Below, piece after piece: positions 52,714 through 60,870 of a stretch of DNA of 64,000 nt (position 1 is its first letter; every line of letters begins with the position of its first letter). Below the pieces are notes generated by a model, which worked only from the letters and a program-made list of their open reading frames with translations, was not told the origin of the DNA and did not search any database. This DNA comes from Dryocola sp051307055 (GTDB lineage: Bacteria > Pseudomonadota > Gammaproteobacteria > Enterobacterales > Enterobacteriaceae). The translations under genes were made by a program, and so were the position numbers. The stretch lies in assembly GCF_051307055.1 (NCBI RefSeq), contig NZ_CP149994.1, positions 124,001 to 188,000 on the forward strand, given 5' to 3'.

Positions 52714-52953
52714 ATGAGTGCCGTAATCAAAAGCCAAAAACGAACCGTAAGTGTCACCATAGACGACGAGCTTTACGCGCGCGCGCGCGCGCATGGCCTT
52801 AATTTGTCGCAGCGCCTGAGCGTTGTTATTGCTCAGGATCTTGAGGAAATCGAACGCCAGCAGTGGAAGCAACGTAACCGTGAGGGGCTTCTGGAACTCA
52901 ATCGCATCACGGAACAGTGTGGAAACTTTGCTGATGAACATCGGAAGTTCTGA
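52714..52953 (+). CDS. ccdA: CcdA-like antitoxin
   Basis: 79 residues. The N-terminal ribbon-helix-helix DNA-binding part reads KRTVSVTIDDELYARARAHGLNLSQRLSVVIAQDL. The acidic C-terminal toxin-binding tail reads EIERQQWKQRNREGLLELNRITEQCGNFADEHRKF, closely following F-plasmid CcdA. The start is taken at MSAVIKSQKR after AGAGGT. A (GC)8 dinucleotide tract (52776-52792) encodes part of LYARARAHG. The toxin start is two bases after the stop. Confidence 0.9.
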   Translation: MSAVIKSQKRTVSVTIDDELYARARAHGLNLSQRLSVVIAQDLEEIERQQWKQRNREGLLELNRITEQCGNFADEHRKF

Positions 52954-52955
52954 TC

Positions 52956-53264
52956 GTGCAATATTATATTTACCGCAATGGCAGCACTAACAAGCGCTAC
53001 CCTTATCTCATCGACGTACAAAGCGACCTGGTTGATTTACTTACTACAAGGATAGTCATTCCTTTGGTGCATTCCTCCTGTGCTCAGGCAAAACTGCCCG
53101 AACGGATTTGCCCTGTTGTGGAAGTTGAAGGAGAGCGTTTCATCGTAATGACCCATGAAATGGCCAGTGTCGATAAGGCTATCCTTCGGGAAGAAGCAGG
53201 AAGCGCGATGCCCTGGCGGGCAGAGATTAAGGATGCAATGGATTTTATTTTTGATGGTTTTTGA
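52956..53264 (+). CDS. ccdB: CcdB-like gyrase-poisoning toxin
   Basis: 102 residues from a GTG start (M)QYYIYRNGSTNKRYPYLIDVQSDLVDLLTTRIVIPLVHSS. This parallels F CcdB, including the shared stretch of DVQSD, the RIVIPL strand and the CPVVEVEGERFIVMTHEMASV segment. The C-terminal helix ends KDAMDFIFDGF; in F CcdB the last residues (WGI) contact gyrase, and here they read DGF, as in chromosomal CcdB variants. Intact and coupled to ccdA, so probably a working module. Confidence 0.92.
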   Translation: MQYYIYRNGSTNKRYPYLIDVQSDLVDLLTTRIVIPLVHSSCAQAKLPERICPVVEVEGERFIVMTHEMASVDKAILREEAGSAMPWRAEIKDAMDFIFDGF

Positions 53265-53270
53265 AATAAC

Positions 53271-53441
53271 AGCGCGGCTTTAAACCGCGCTCAGGTCATT
53301 GACAAAGTTTGTCGTTTTTAAAAGTACGTTAATTTGGATCGGTAAAAGCAAAGGATTAGGTTTTCTGACTTACCTTAAACAGCCGAAAACCACGTTTTCC
53401 GGCTGTTTGTCATCCCTCTGAGCGCGGCCTTAAACCGCGCT
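53271..53441. terminator. Three hairpins closing ccdB and convergent yhjE, two of them a near-exact direct repeat
   Basis: AGCGCGGCTTTAAACCGCGCT (53271-53291) recurs at 53421-53441 with one changed base; each unit is a self-complementary hairpin. Between them, AAACAGCCG..AAAAC and GTTTTCCGGCTGTTT (about 53377-53409) form a further stem flanked by T-rich ends, which suits a bidirectional terminator. The outer copies serve ccdB on the + strand and yhjE on the - strand. Confidence 0.65.
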
Positions 53442-53449
53442 GTTTTGCA

Positions 53450-54775
53450 TTACAGCGACTGATGACGAGTCTCTTTGGTCAGCAGCAGCGCAATCAGCGT
53501 CAGCGCCGCCATGACGGCCAGATAGACGCCCACGTAGAACAGACCGTAGTTTGCCTGCAGCCAGGTGGCGATATAAGGAGCTACCGACGCGCCCAGAATC
53601 GAAGACATGTTGTAAGAGAACGATGCGCCGGTATAGCGCACTTCCGTCGGGAACAGTTCCGGCAGCAGCGCGCCCATCGGGCCAAAAGTCAGCCCCATCA
53701 GGCTCAGGCCAATTAACAGAAACGCCATCACCAGCGTCGAACTGCCGGAGCCCAGCAGCGGCTGGAAGAGACACAGAGCAAAGATAATTATCAGGCTGGT
53801 GATCGCAATCATGCATTTACGGCGGCCAAACGCGTCGGCCAGATAGCCCGCAATCGGCACCATCACCCCAAAACCAATTACCGCCATCATCAGCATCCAC
53901 AGCACGTCGTTGCGCGAGAAGCCAAGGCCGACCGGTACGGCGGCGGTGCTGAAGGTCATGGAGTAGACCGTCATGATGTAGAACAGGGTGTAAGTGGCGA
54001 GCATGATAAAGGTGCCCAGGATGGTCGCCTTCAGGTGCTTCGTCAGCAGCGTGCCCATCGGCACTTTTACCTGCTTGCCCGCTTTGGCGATTTTGGCAAA
54101 CACCGGCGTTTCATGCAGCGAAACGCGAACATACAGGCCGATGATAACCAGAATCGCCGACAGGATAAAAGGTACGCGCCAGCCCCAGGCCATAAACTGC
54201 TCGTCGGTCAGCAGCCAGGAGAGCAGCAGGAATGTGCCGTTAGCGAAGAAGAAGCCAATCGGCGCGCCCAGCTGCGGGAAGGAGCCGTAGAGCGCGCGTT
54301 TACGCGGCGGAGCGTTTTCCGTTGCCAGTAATGCCGCGCCGCCCCATTCGCCGCCCAGGCCCAGACCCTGCCCGAAACGCGCAAGCGCCAGCAGCAGCGG
54401 CGCCATAACGCCGATGCTTTCGTAGCCCGGCAGCAGGCCGATAACCACGGTAGAAAGCCCCATCGTCAGCAGTGAAGCGACAAGCGTTACCTTGCGGCCT
54501 ACGCGGTCGCCAAAGTGGCCAAACAGCGCGGAGCCAATCGGGCGTGCAATAAAGGCGATGGCGAAGGTCGCCAGCGACTGTAGCGTTGCGGCTGTTGGAT
54601 CGCCCTGCGGAAAGAAAATGTGCGGAAAGACAATCACTGCCGCAGTGGCATAGATGTAGAAGTCGAAGAATTCAATGGCCGTGCCGACCAGAGAGGCAAC
54701 GACAACTTTTCCCCGTGAGTTAACCGGCGTGGCGTCAGCCTCGCTCTCGATAGTTGTGGCAATGGATGCTTGCAT
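53450..54775 (-). CDS. yhjE: YhjE, MFS metabolite:H+ symporter family protein
   Basis: 441 residues, end-to-end match to E. coli YhjE (440). Twelve transmembrane segments; the MHS-family sugar-transporter signatures are GHFGDRVGRKVTLVASLLTMG and RFGQGLGLGGEWGGAALLATENAPPRKR. The start is near FFDFYIYATAAVIVFPHIFFPQGDP. The relatives ShiA and ProP transport shikimate and osmolytes; the YhjE substrate is unknown. Convergent with ccdB. Confidence 0.94.
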   Translation of the reverse strand: MQASIATTIESEADATPVNSRGKVVVASLVGTAIEFFDFYIYATAAVIVFPHIFFPQGDPTAATLQSLATFAIAFIARPIGSALFGHFGDRVGRKVTLVASLLTMGLSTVVIGLLPGYESIGVMAPLLLALARFGQGLGLGGEWGGAALLATENAPPRKRALYGSFPQLGAPIGFFFANGTFLLLSWLLTDEQFMAWGWRVPFILSAILVIIGLYVRVSLHETPVFAKIAKAGKQVKVPMGTLLTKHLKATILGTFIMLATYTLFYIMTVYSMTFSTAAVPVGLGFSRNDVLWMLMMAVIGFGVMVPIAGYLADAFGRRKCMIAITSLIIIFALCLFQPLLGSGSSTLVMAFLLIGLSLMGLTFGPMGALLPELFPTEVRYTGASFSYNMSSILGASVAPYIATWLQANYGLFYVGVYLAVMAALTLIALLLTKETRHQSL

Positions 54776-55037
54776 AATTTTTTCTTATTTATTGGACCAA
54801 CGAACGGCCATATTACGCATAGCAAAAGCCTTATTTCAATGCGGCTCCCCTGTCGGATTTGTGCGAGATTTGTACATAAAGCGGATAATTTTTAGTCCCG
54901 GCGGGATGCATCTATATAATTCTGGGTAATGTCTGTAAACCAGGGGATAAAACTGCTTTTTGGTTAAATAAAAGTTACAGGCTGGATTTATGTGCTGATT
55001 TGCTTTTCCTCTCCCGGAGGAGAGGAAAAAAGCTGGG

Positions 55038-56099
55038 CTACCTGTGCGATTTCCCCGGCATGCGCGGGTCGTCTTTATACTCGGCGGTGGCAATCCATGC
55101 CGCGCAGAATAGCGTTAAGCGCGCAAAGAAATAGAAGAACGCCATCAGCCCTAATACAGAGCCAAAAGCCGCGCCGGACGGCGAGCTGACAAGCTTTGGC
55201 AGGCTGTAGGTCATGATTATCTTGATGGCCTCAAAACCAATCGCCGCAATGAAGGTGCCGCGTATCAGCGCTTTTTTACGTGGGCGATGGCGCGGCAGGC
55301 GCCAGAATATCCAGAAGAAAAGAAGATAGTTGGCGAGAATGGAGATAGTCAGCCCCACCAGGTACCAGACCGGTTTGAGCCAGTCAATGCCGTCCAGGTG
55401 CAGCAGGCTGATGATGGTATCCTGCGCCGAGCCGGCAACAGAGGTAATGGAAAGGGTGATAATCAGCGCGATCAGCAGGCCAATCAGCGAAATAAAATCG
55501 CGCAGATACTTCATCCAGAATTTCTCATTATCCTGCGGGCTGCGTTCCCATTTATCACGCGACTGGGCGCGAATGGCCTCGCGCAGGTTACCCATCCAGT
55601 TAATGCCGGAATAAAGCGCAACCAGCAACCCCACCAGGCCGACCGCTGTGCGCTGCTGAACGGCGGTACTTATGGTGCTTTTCAGCGTGGTGGCAAGCGT
55701 CGGATCGCTGACGTTCTCAAAGATCTTATTAAAGATATCCTGCAGCAGCGTGGGATGCGAGGCGAGGATATAACCCCCGGCGGCAAAAGCCACCATCATG
55801 ATGGGGATCAGCGATAAAAACGAAAAATAGGTTATCGCCGCGCCAAACTGATTGCCGAGGCGGTCGTTAAAGCGCTCGGTGGCACGCAAAAGATGCGCCA
55901 CCATCGGACGCCGGGCCGCTTTGTTTACGGTGGCAATCGTGTTGTTTACCGTTTCGTTACTGGTGGTGATGTTGACCAGCGGCGCCGACTCATCGGGCTG
56001 CCCGGCGGGAGGGCTTTCGGGCTTAGGTTCCGTCTGAAATTTGGCAACCGGTTCGTAATCGAGCGAGTCGGTAGGGCGCTGGTCCTGCTTGTCCGTCAT
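55038..56099 (-). CDS. yhjD: YhjD, inner-membrane YihY/BrkB-family protein
   Basis: 353-residue membrane protein, 16 residues longer at the N-terminus than E. coli YhjD. It has a cytoplasmic charged N-terminus (DKQDQRPTDSLDYEPVAKFQ) and then about six transmembrane helices (ATERFNDRLGNQFGAAITYFSFLSLIPIMM is the BrkB start), ending KDDPRMPGKSHR. A point mutation in E. coli yhjD lets cells survive with Kdo-free lipid A precursor, so a role in LPS precursor handling has been suggested. Transcribed towards yhjE. Confidence 0.92.
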   Translation of the reverse strand: MTDKQDQRPTDSLDYEPVAKFQTEPKPESPPAGQPDESAPLVNITTSNETVNNTIATVNKAARRPMVAHLLRATERFNDRLGNQFGAAITYFSFLSLIPIMMVAFAAGGYILASHPTLLQDIFNKIFENVSDPTLATTLKSTISTAVQQRTAVGLVGLLVALYSGINWMGNLREAIRAQSRDKWERSPQDNEKFWMKYLRDFISLIGLLIALIITLSITSVAGSAQDTIISLLHLDGIDWLKPVWYLVGLTISILANYLLFFWIFWRLPRHRPRKKALIRGTFIAAIGFEAIKIIMTYSLPKLVSSPSGAAFGSVLGLMAFFYFFARLTLFCAAWIATAEYKDDPRMPGKSHR

Positions 56100-56151
56100 T
56101 AAATTTTCCTTATATATTTTTCCACATCTTAAGAAAATTATAGCTGCAACG

Positions 56152-57060
56152 TTAATCTACATAGGCTTTCATTACGTCTGTCAGCCATTCCATAAACAGA
56201 TGTACCCGGCGCGAAAGGTTGCGGCGGTGCGGATAAAGCAGTGAAACAGGCATCGGCGCGGCGCGATACTGCGGCAGAATTTCTACCAGTTTTTTGCTCT
56301 TCAGCAGCGCTTTGACACCTGTACGCGGCACCTGAATAATCCCCAGCCCGGCGAGGCAGGACGCACGGTAGGTTTCGGTGCTGTTTACGGTAACGACGCC
56401 CCCGGTTTTAATCCACCGCGTGGTTTTATCGGCCACGTATTCAAACCCTTGCGGGCGCGTACCGAGATTTAATGCGTAATGCACTACGGCGTGCGAGGCG
56501 AGATCGTCGAGAGTTTCCGGATAGCCAAAACGCGCCAGATAATCGGGGCTGGCGCAGTTGATCTGCGTCAGTTTGCCAAGGCTGCGCGCGACCAGGCCGG
56601 AATCTTTTAACTGGCCCACCCGCACCACGCAGTCAAAGCCTTCGCGTACGACATCCACCAGCCTGTCGCTGCTGGAAAGTTCCAGCTCAATGCCGGGATA
56701 CTGCTGTAAAAACGCCGGTAATTTAGGCATGACAAGATCCTTTGCCACCGATAGCGGCATATCTACACGCAGCCGCCCGCTGATGCTTGAAGGATCGTGC
56801 AAAAAAAGACCGTCGAGTTCTTCGAGGTTCGCCAGTAAATCCCGGCAGCGCTCGTAGTAAACCATTCCATCCTGAGTGAGCTGAACGCGGCGCGTGGTCC
56901 GGTAGAGCAAACGCGTGCCAAGCAGGCTTTCCAGCGCCTGAATCTGCCGCGATACGCTACCTTTAGGGAGCCCAAGCGTGTCTGCGGCGCGGGAAAAACT
57001 CTCAAGCTCCGCCACCCTGAGGAACAATTGCATTGCGTGTATTTTATCCACTTTAGCCAC
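56152..57060 (-). CDS. yhjC: YhjC, LysR-family transcriptional regulator
   Basis: 302-residue LysR regulator. The winged HTH is in IHAMQLFLRVAELESFSRAADTLGLPKGSVSRQIQALESLLGTRLLYRTTRRVQLTQDG, and the substrate-binding domain is of the AaeR/CrgA type (SGRLRVDMPLSVAKDLVMPKLPAF). It resembles E. coli YhjC throughout. It is divergent from a short-chain dehydrogenase gene with about 110 bases between, an arrangement in which the LysR protein usually controls the neighbour. Confidence 0.9.
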   Translation of the reverse strand: MAKVDKIHAMQLFLRVAELESFSRAADTLGLPKGSVSRQIQALESLLGTRLLYRTTRRVQLTQDGMVYYERCRDLLANLEELDGLFLHDPSSISGRLRVDMPLSVAKDLVMPKLPAFLQQYPGIELELSSSDRLVDVVREGFDCVVRVGQLKDSGLVARSLGKLTQINCASPDYLARFGYPETLDDLASHAVVHYALNLGTRPQGFEYVADKTTRWIKTGGVVTVNSTETYRASCLAGLGIIQVPRTGVKALLKSKKLVEILPQYRAAPMPVSLLYPHRRNLSRRVHLFMEWLTDVMKAYVD

Positions 57061-57170
57061 ACATTGTTGTTTGTAGCGAAACAGTGATGCGCAACTGGCA
57101 TCCTTTATTGATTTTGTAGCAGCTAATAAGCTTTACCTCAATCATCCAACAACCACCAGTGAGGCAAATC

Positions 57171-57929
57171 ATGCAGCAGACTATCGCATTAGTGACCGGC
57201 GGGAGCCGGGGGTTAGGTAAAAACGCAGCGCTGAAGCTGGCGGAGAAAGGAATCAATATTATCCTGACCTATAACAGCAAACGGACCGAAGCGCAGGATG
57301 TGGTACGCGAAATTGAGCTAAAAGGCGTAAAAGCGGCGGCTATTCAGCTTAACGTCGCCGAAAGTGCAACGTTTGCAGACTTTGCAGCAGAAGTAAAACA
57401 GCAGCTGCAGCATGTCTGGCAGCGCGACTCGTTTGATTATTTATTAAACAACGCCGGGATCGGCCTTGATGCGGCGTTCGAAAAAACAACGGAAGCGCAG
57501 TTCGATGAATTAATGAATATCCATCTGAAAGGGCCATTCTTCCTGACGCAGCACCTGCTGCCGCTGATTAAAAACGGCGGTCGCATTCTGAACGTCTCAA
57601 CCGGCCTGACACGCTTTGCCCTGCCAGGCAAAGCCGCGTACGCCGCCATGAAAGGGGCGATGGAAGTGCTGACGCGCTACCAGGCTAAAGAGCTGGGCGC
57701 GTGGGGCATCGCGGTAAACATTATTGCGCCGGGCGCCATTGCGACAGATTTCGGCGGCGGCGTGGTGCGTGATAACGAACAGGTCAGTAACGCTATCGCT
57801 GCGCAAACCGCTTTGGGACGCGTCGGCCAGCCGGATGATATCGGTAGCGCGATGGCCGCCATTCTGAGCGATGAGCTGGGCTGGGCGAACGCGCAGCGTA
57901 TTGAAGTTTCGGGCGGGATGTTTTTATAA
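57171..57929 (+). CDS. Short-chain dehydrogenase/reductase (classical SDR)
   Basis: 252-residue SDR. The cofactor loop is TGGSRGLGK at about residues 9-17, NNAG at about 90-93, and the catalytic Ser lies in ILNVSTGLTR. The YxxxK pair is in YAAMKGAME, and the tail ends AQRIEVSGGMFL. The Arg in the TGGSRGLG loop suggests NADP(H). The start is MQQTIALVTGG with GAGG ahead. The substrate is unknown. It is probably the target of the divergent yhjC regulator. Confidence 0.9.
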   Translation: MQQTIALVTGGSRGLGKNAALKLAEKGINIILTYNSKRTEAQDVVREIELKGVKAAAIQLNVAESATFADFAAEVKQQLQHVWQRDSFDYLLNNAGIGLDAAFEKTTEAQFDELMNIHLKGPFFLTQHLLPLIKNGGRILNVSTGLTRFALPGKAAYAAMKGAMEVLTRYQAKELGAWGIAVNIIAPGAIATDFGGGVVRDNEQVSNAIAAQTALGRVGQPDDIGSAMAAILSDELGWANAQRIEVSGGMFL

Positions 57930-57958
57930 CCGTCGGCTGGGTTCAGGCGTTTTTGCAT

Positions 57959-58022
57959 GGCGGGTAAGCAGCGCGCCACCCGCCGTGCTGCCGGTGGCTG
58001 GCGTTTTGCTTACCTGCCCTGC
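57959..58022. repeat. REP-like palindrome pair after the SDR gene
   Basis: GGCGGGTAAGCAGCGCGCCACCCGCC (57959-57984) is followed by CCGGTGGCTGGCG..TTGCTTACCTGCCCTGC. It lies between two convergent genes and may help end both transcripts. Confidence 0.6.
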
Positions 58023-58027
58023 AGGCC

Positions 58028-58426
58028 CTATTGTTTCTGAAAATGATCCACTTTCATAACGACAGGCTTCTGTTTCTTATCCAGCGTGCCGTTAATAGCG
58101 ACCAGTTCATCCGGGCTAAGTTTTCGCTCGTCGAACACGGCTTGCGGGATATGGACATCAAGGGTGCCGGTTTTATCCCTGAACTGGTATCTGTCTTCAC
58201 CCGTTTTTTTAATGATGTTGCCGGTCAGCGATATGGTTGCTCCGTCGTGCATCGCTTTGGCCTGCACGACCGTCATCCCTCTGGCATCCTCCATGCCGCG
58301 ATAGCCTTTATCCATCGCATGCGGCGGCGGCGGGGCCGCATCGGTTTTAAAACCGCCCTGATCGTCTGCCATCACCGGCAGGCTAAGTACGGCGCTGATT
58401 CCCGCTATGACCAGAATTTTCTTCAT
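58028..58426 (-). CDS. YgiW/YdeI-family periplasmic OB-fold stress protein
   Basis: 132 residues. The signal peptide is MKKILVIAGISAVLSLPVMA, then a Pro-rich linker (AAPPPPHAMDKGYRGMEDA). The BOF domain follows: TVVQAKAMHDGATISLTGNIIKKTGEDRYQFRDKTGTLDVHIPQAVF. E. coli YgiW and Salmonella VisP/YdeI of this family are linked to peroxide, acid and antimicrobial peptide tolerance. Which paralogue this is cannot be decided from the sequence alone. Confidence 0.88.
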   Translation of the reverse strand: MKKILVIAGISAVLSLPVMADDQGGFKTDAAPPPPHAMDKGYRGMEDARGMTVVQAKAMHDGATISLTGNIIKKTGEDRYQFRDKTGTLDVHIPQAVFDERKLSPDELVAINGTLDKKQKPVVMKVDHFQKQ

Positions 58427-58507
58427 AGTTACTCCTTAAACTTGAACGTCGGCTTACACCCGTTAAGCCTGGCATAAGGTCAGCGAATCGTCTTATAACC
58501 GAGCGAG

Positions 58508-58837
58508 TTAATCGACAATAAACAACGTTGCGCCGCCCGGCGTGGAGGAGCGGTGCGGCTCGGCATCGTCGGCAACCTGATAGCTCATACCCGGCGTGAG
58601 CGTAAACCGGCGACCATCTTCAAGCTCCGTGCACAGCTCCCCGCGCAGGCATAAAAGCACATGCCCTTTCTGACACCAATGATCGGCCAGGTAGCCCGCA
58701 GTATATTCCACCATCCGCACCCTGATGGGCCCGAACTGCTGCGTGCGCCAGAACGCTTTACCGGTAATACCAGGATGTTCGGTTGCAGGCAGGCTGGCCC
58801 AGTCGGTTGTAGTAAAAGGTAACTCGTTGATTTGCAT
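58508..58837 (-). CDS. DHCW-type cupin fold protein
   Basis: 109-residue single-domain cupin. The central strands read VRMVEYTAGYLADHWCQKGHVLLCLRGELCTELEDGR, followed by FTLTPGMSYQVADDAEPHRSS. The DHWC..GH segment supplies the His/Cys metal-like positions that define this small family. Function unknown. It stands alone between two other minus-strand genes, with 81 and 92 bases on either side. Confidence 0.8.
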   Translation of the reverse strand: MQINELPFTTTDWASLPATEHPGITGKAFWRTQQFGPIRVRMVEYTAGYLADHWCQKGHVLLCLRGELCTELEDGRRFTLTPGMSYQVADDAEPHRSSTPGGATLFIVD

Positions 58838-58929
58838 TTTTAAGCCTTATTAGCCGCCGACAGGGAATTTCCTGTCATTGTTACCAGCAAAAAAATAACG
58901 GCGCCAGAGTTAAGCGCCGTTAAGGCAGG

Positions 58930-59103
58930 TTACTTCCAGCGTGATAAGTCATCCTGCGTTAGCCCAATGTCGCGTAATTGTTCTTTACTGAGCCTCTGTA
59001 AAGCCCGGGCGTTCTGGCGCTGCACCCATCTTTGCCGGAAGTACCGATAAATCATCACAAAACCATAAAAAGGTTTATGAGGGCGATTTTCTTCGTAACC
59101 CAT
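58930..59103 (-). CDS. DUF1127 (YjiS-like) small protein
   Basis: 57 residues. The C-terminal DUF1127 motif is RALQRLSKEQLRDIGLTQDDLSRWK, after an amphipathic Arg-rich helix (YRYFRQRWVQRQNARALQ). The start at MGYEENRPHKPF has AGGAG upstream; 22 extra codons are open. Small DUF1127 proteins in other bacteria affect RNA turnover and phosphate or carbon metabolism, but no role is established for this one. It is divergent from the MocR regulator, its probable controller. Confidence 0.85.
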   Translation of the reverse strand: MGYEENRPHKPFYGFVMIYRYFRQRWVQRQNARALQRLSKEQLRDIGLTQDDLSRWK

Positions 59104-59279
59104 GATGCTTCTCCTCTTGCCGCGTTGAGGTTCATCATGCGCCGCCATACAGATCGCAGACAGATTCAAAAATCACTTTTATTTAACATACACAAACGCT
59201 AAAACATGCACTGAATGTCGTTTTTTCCCTCGTTCTGTACCGGTTTGGGAATCTGTATGGTCAACCGTGAGGATACAGC

Positions 59280-60698
59280 ATGACGCGCTACCAACATCTC
59301 GCCACGTTACTGGCGGAACGCATCGAACAGGGGCTGTATCGCAGCGGCGAGCGGTTGCCTTCGGTAAGAAGCTTAAGCAGCGAGCACGGCGTCAGTATTA
59401 GCACCGTTCAGCAGGCCTACCATATACTTGAAGATCGGCAGCTTATTTCGCCGCAGCCCCGTTCCGGCTATTTCGTTACCCAACGCAAAGCGCAGCCGCC
59501 GGTTCCGCAGCTAACCCGCCCGGTGCAGCGTCCGGTTGAAATTACCCAGTGGGATGCGGTGCTGGAGCAGCTGCTTTCCCGCGAGGGGGACGACGTGGTC
59601 GCTTTTGGCAGCGGGGCACCGGACGTGACGCAATCCACCATCAAGCCTTTATGGCGTGAACTGAGCCGTATCGCGCAATACCAGGAGGCCGAACTGCTCG
59701 GCTATGACAGCGTGTACGGGATGCGCACGCTGCGCGAACAGATTTCCCGTCTGATGCTGGACAGCGGATGCGTGGTGACCGCGGAAGATATTCTTATTAC
59801 AAACGGCTGCCATGAGGCGTTGTCGATTGCGATTCGCGCGGTCTGCGAACCGGGCGATATTGTGGCGGTGGAGTCGCCGTCGTTTCACGGCACCATGCAA
59901 ATGCTGCGCGCCTTCGGCATAAAAGTCATTGAAATACCAACGGATTCTGTAACGGGTATCAGCGTCGAAGCGCTGGAGCTGGCGCTGGAGCAGTGGCCGA
60001 TAAAAGCGGTGATCCTGGTGGCCAACTGCAATAACCCGCTCGGCTTTATCATGCCGGAAGCGCGTAAAAGAGCGGTGCTTAATCTCGCGCAGCGCTTTGA
60101 TATTGCGATCGTTGAGGACGATGTTTATGGCGAGCTGGCCTATGAATATCCACGCCCGATGACGATTAAATCCCTCGACCTGGACGGCCGCGTGCTGCTG
60201 TGCAGCTCATTTTCTAAAACGCTGGCGCCGGGTCTGCGCGTGGGCTGGATCGTGCCGGGGCGTTATCTCGATCGCGCGCTCCATATGAAATACATCGTTA
60301 CCGGCAGTACCGGCACTTTTTCACAGTTGGCGGTAGCGGAGTTTATTCGTAACGGTAACTACCATCGTCATCTCCGCCGGATGCGCCAGCAATACCAGCG
60401 AAACCTCGAGGTGTTCACGTGCCGGGTACGGCAATATTTTCCCTGTGGCATCTGCGTCAGCCGTCCGCAGGGCGGATTTACGATATGGGTTGAGCTGCCG
60501 GAAAATATCGATATCTTGCCGGTTTGCTGCGCTCTGCGGGAGAACAATATCCATATCACCGTCGGATCGCTGCTTTCTGCGTCGGGAAAATACCGTAACT
60601 GTCTGCGTCTGAACTATGCTTTGCCGGTAGATGATGCAATCGAAGCGGCGCTGCGTAAAACGGGTGAAGCGTTAAGCCACGTTCTGGAAAATGCTTGA
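59280..60698 (+). CDS. MocR-type regulator (GntR HTH fused to class I aminotransferase domain)
   Basis: 472 residues. The N-terminal GntR winged helix is YQHLATLLAERIEQGLYRSGERLPSVRSLSSEHGVSISTVQQAYHILEDRQLI. The PLP fold-type I domain follows from about 110, with the PLP Lys in CSSFSKTLAPGLRVGWIVPG and the conserved NCNNPLGFIM and EDDVYGEL. Such regulators sense PLP or amino-compound adducts. Its divergent neighbour is the DUF1127 gene. The specific ligand is unknown. Confidence 0.92.
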   Translation: MTRYQHLATLLAERIEQGLYRSGERLPSVRSLSSEHGVSISTVQQAYHILEDRQLISPQPRSGYFVTQRKAQPPVPQLTRPVQRPVEITQWDAVLEQLLSREGDDVVAFGSGAPDVTQSTIKPLWRELSRIAQYQEAELLGYDSVYGMRTLREQISRLMLDSGCVVTAEDILITNGCHEALSIAIRAVCEPGDIVAVESPSFHGTMQMLRAFGIKVIEIPTDSVTGISVEALELALEQWPIKAVILVANCNNPLGFIMPEARKRAVLNLAQRFDIAIVEDDVYGELAYEYPRPMTIKSLDLDGRVLLCSSFSKTLAPGLRVGWIVPGRYLDRALHMKYIVTGSTGTFSQLAVAEFIRNGNYHRHLRRMRQQYQRNLEVFTCRVRQYFPCGICVSRPQGGFTIWVELPENIDILPVCCALRENNIHITVGSLLSASGKYRNCLRLNYALPVDDAIEAALRKTGEALSHVLENA

Positions 60699-60870
60699 TT
60701 TTCCCCCTCTTTTTACGGCATAGATAGCAAGGCTGCTGCGCTAAACTCCGCTTTAATGGCGCATCTGTACCCGCAGCCAATAACCATAAAAATTACCATC
60801 GCTGATGGAAGGCGCGGCTATGCCGCGTCAGGCGCTTATGCGTCAGTTACCTTAATTAATAGGGATAATT

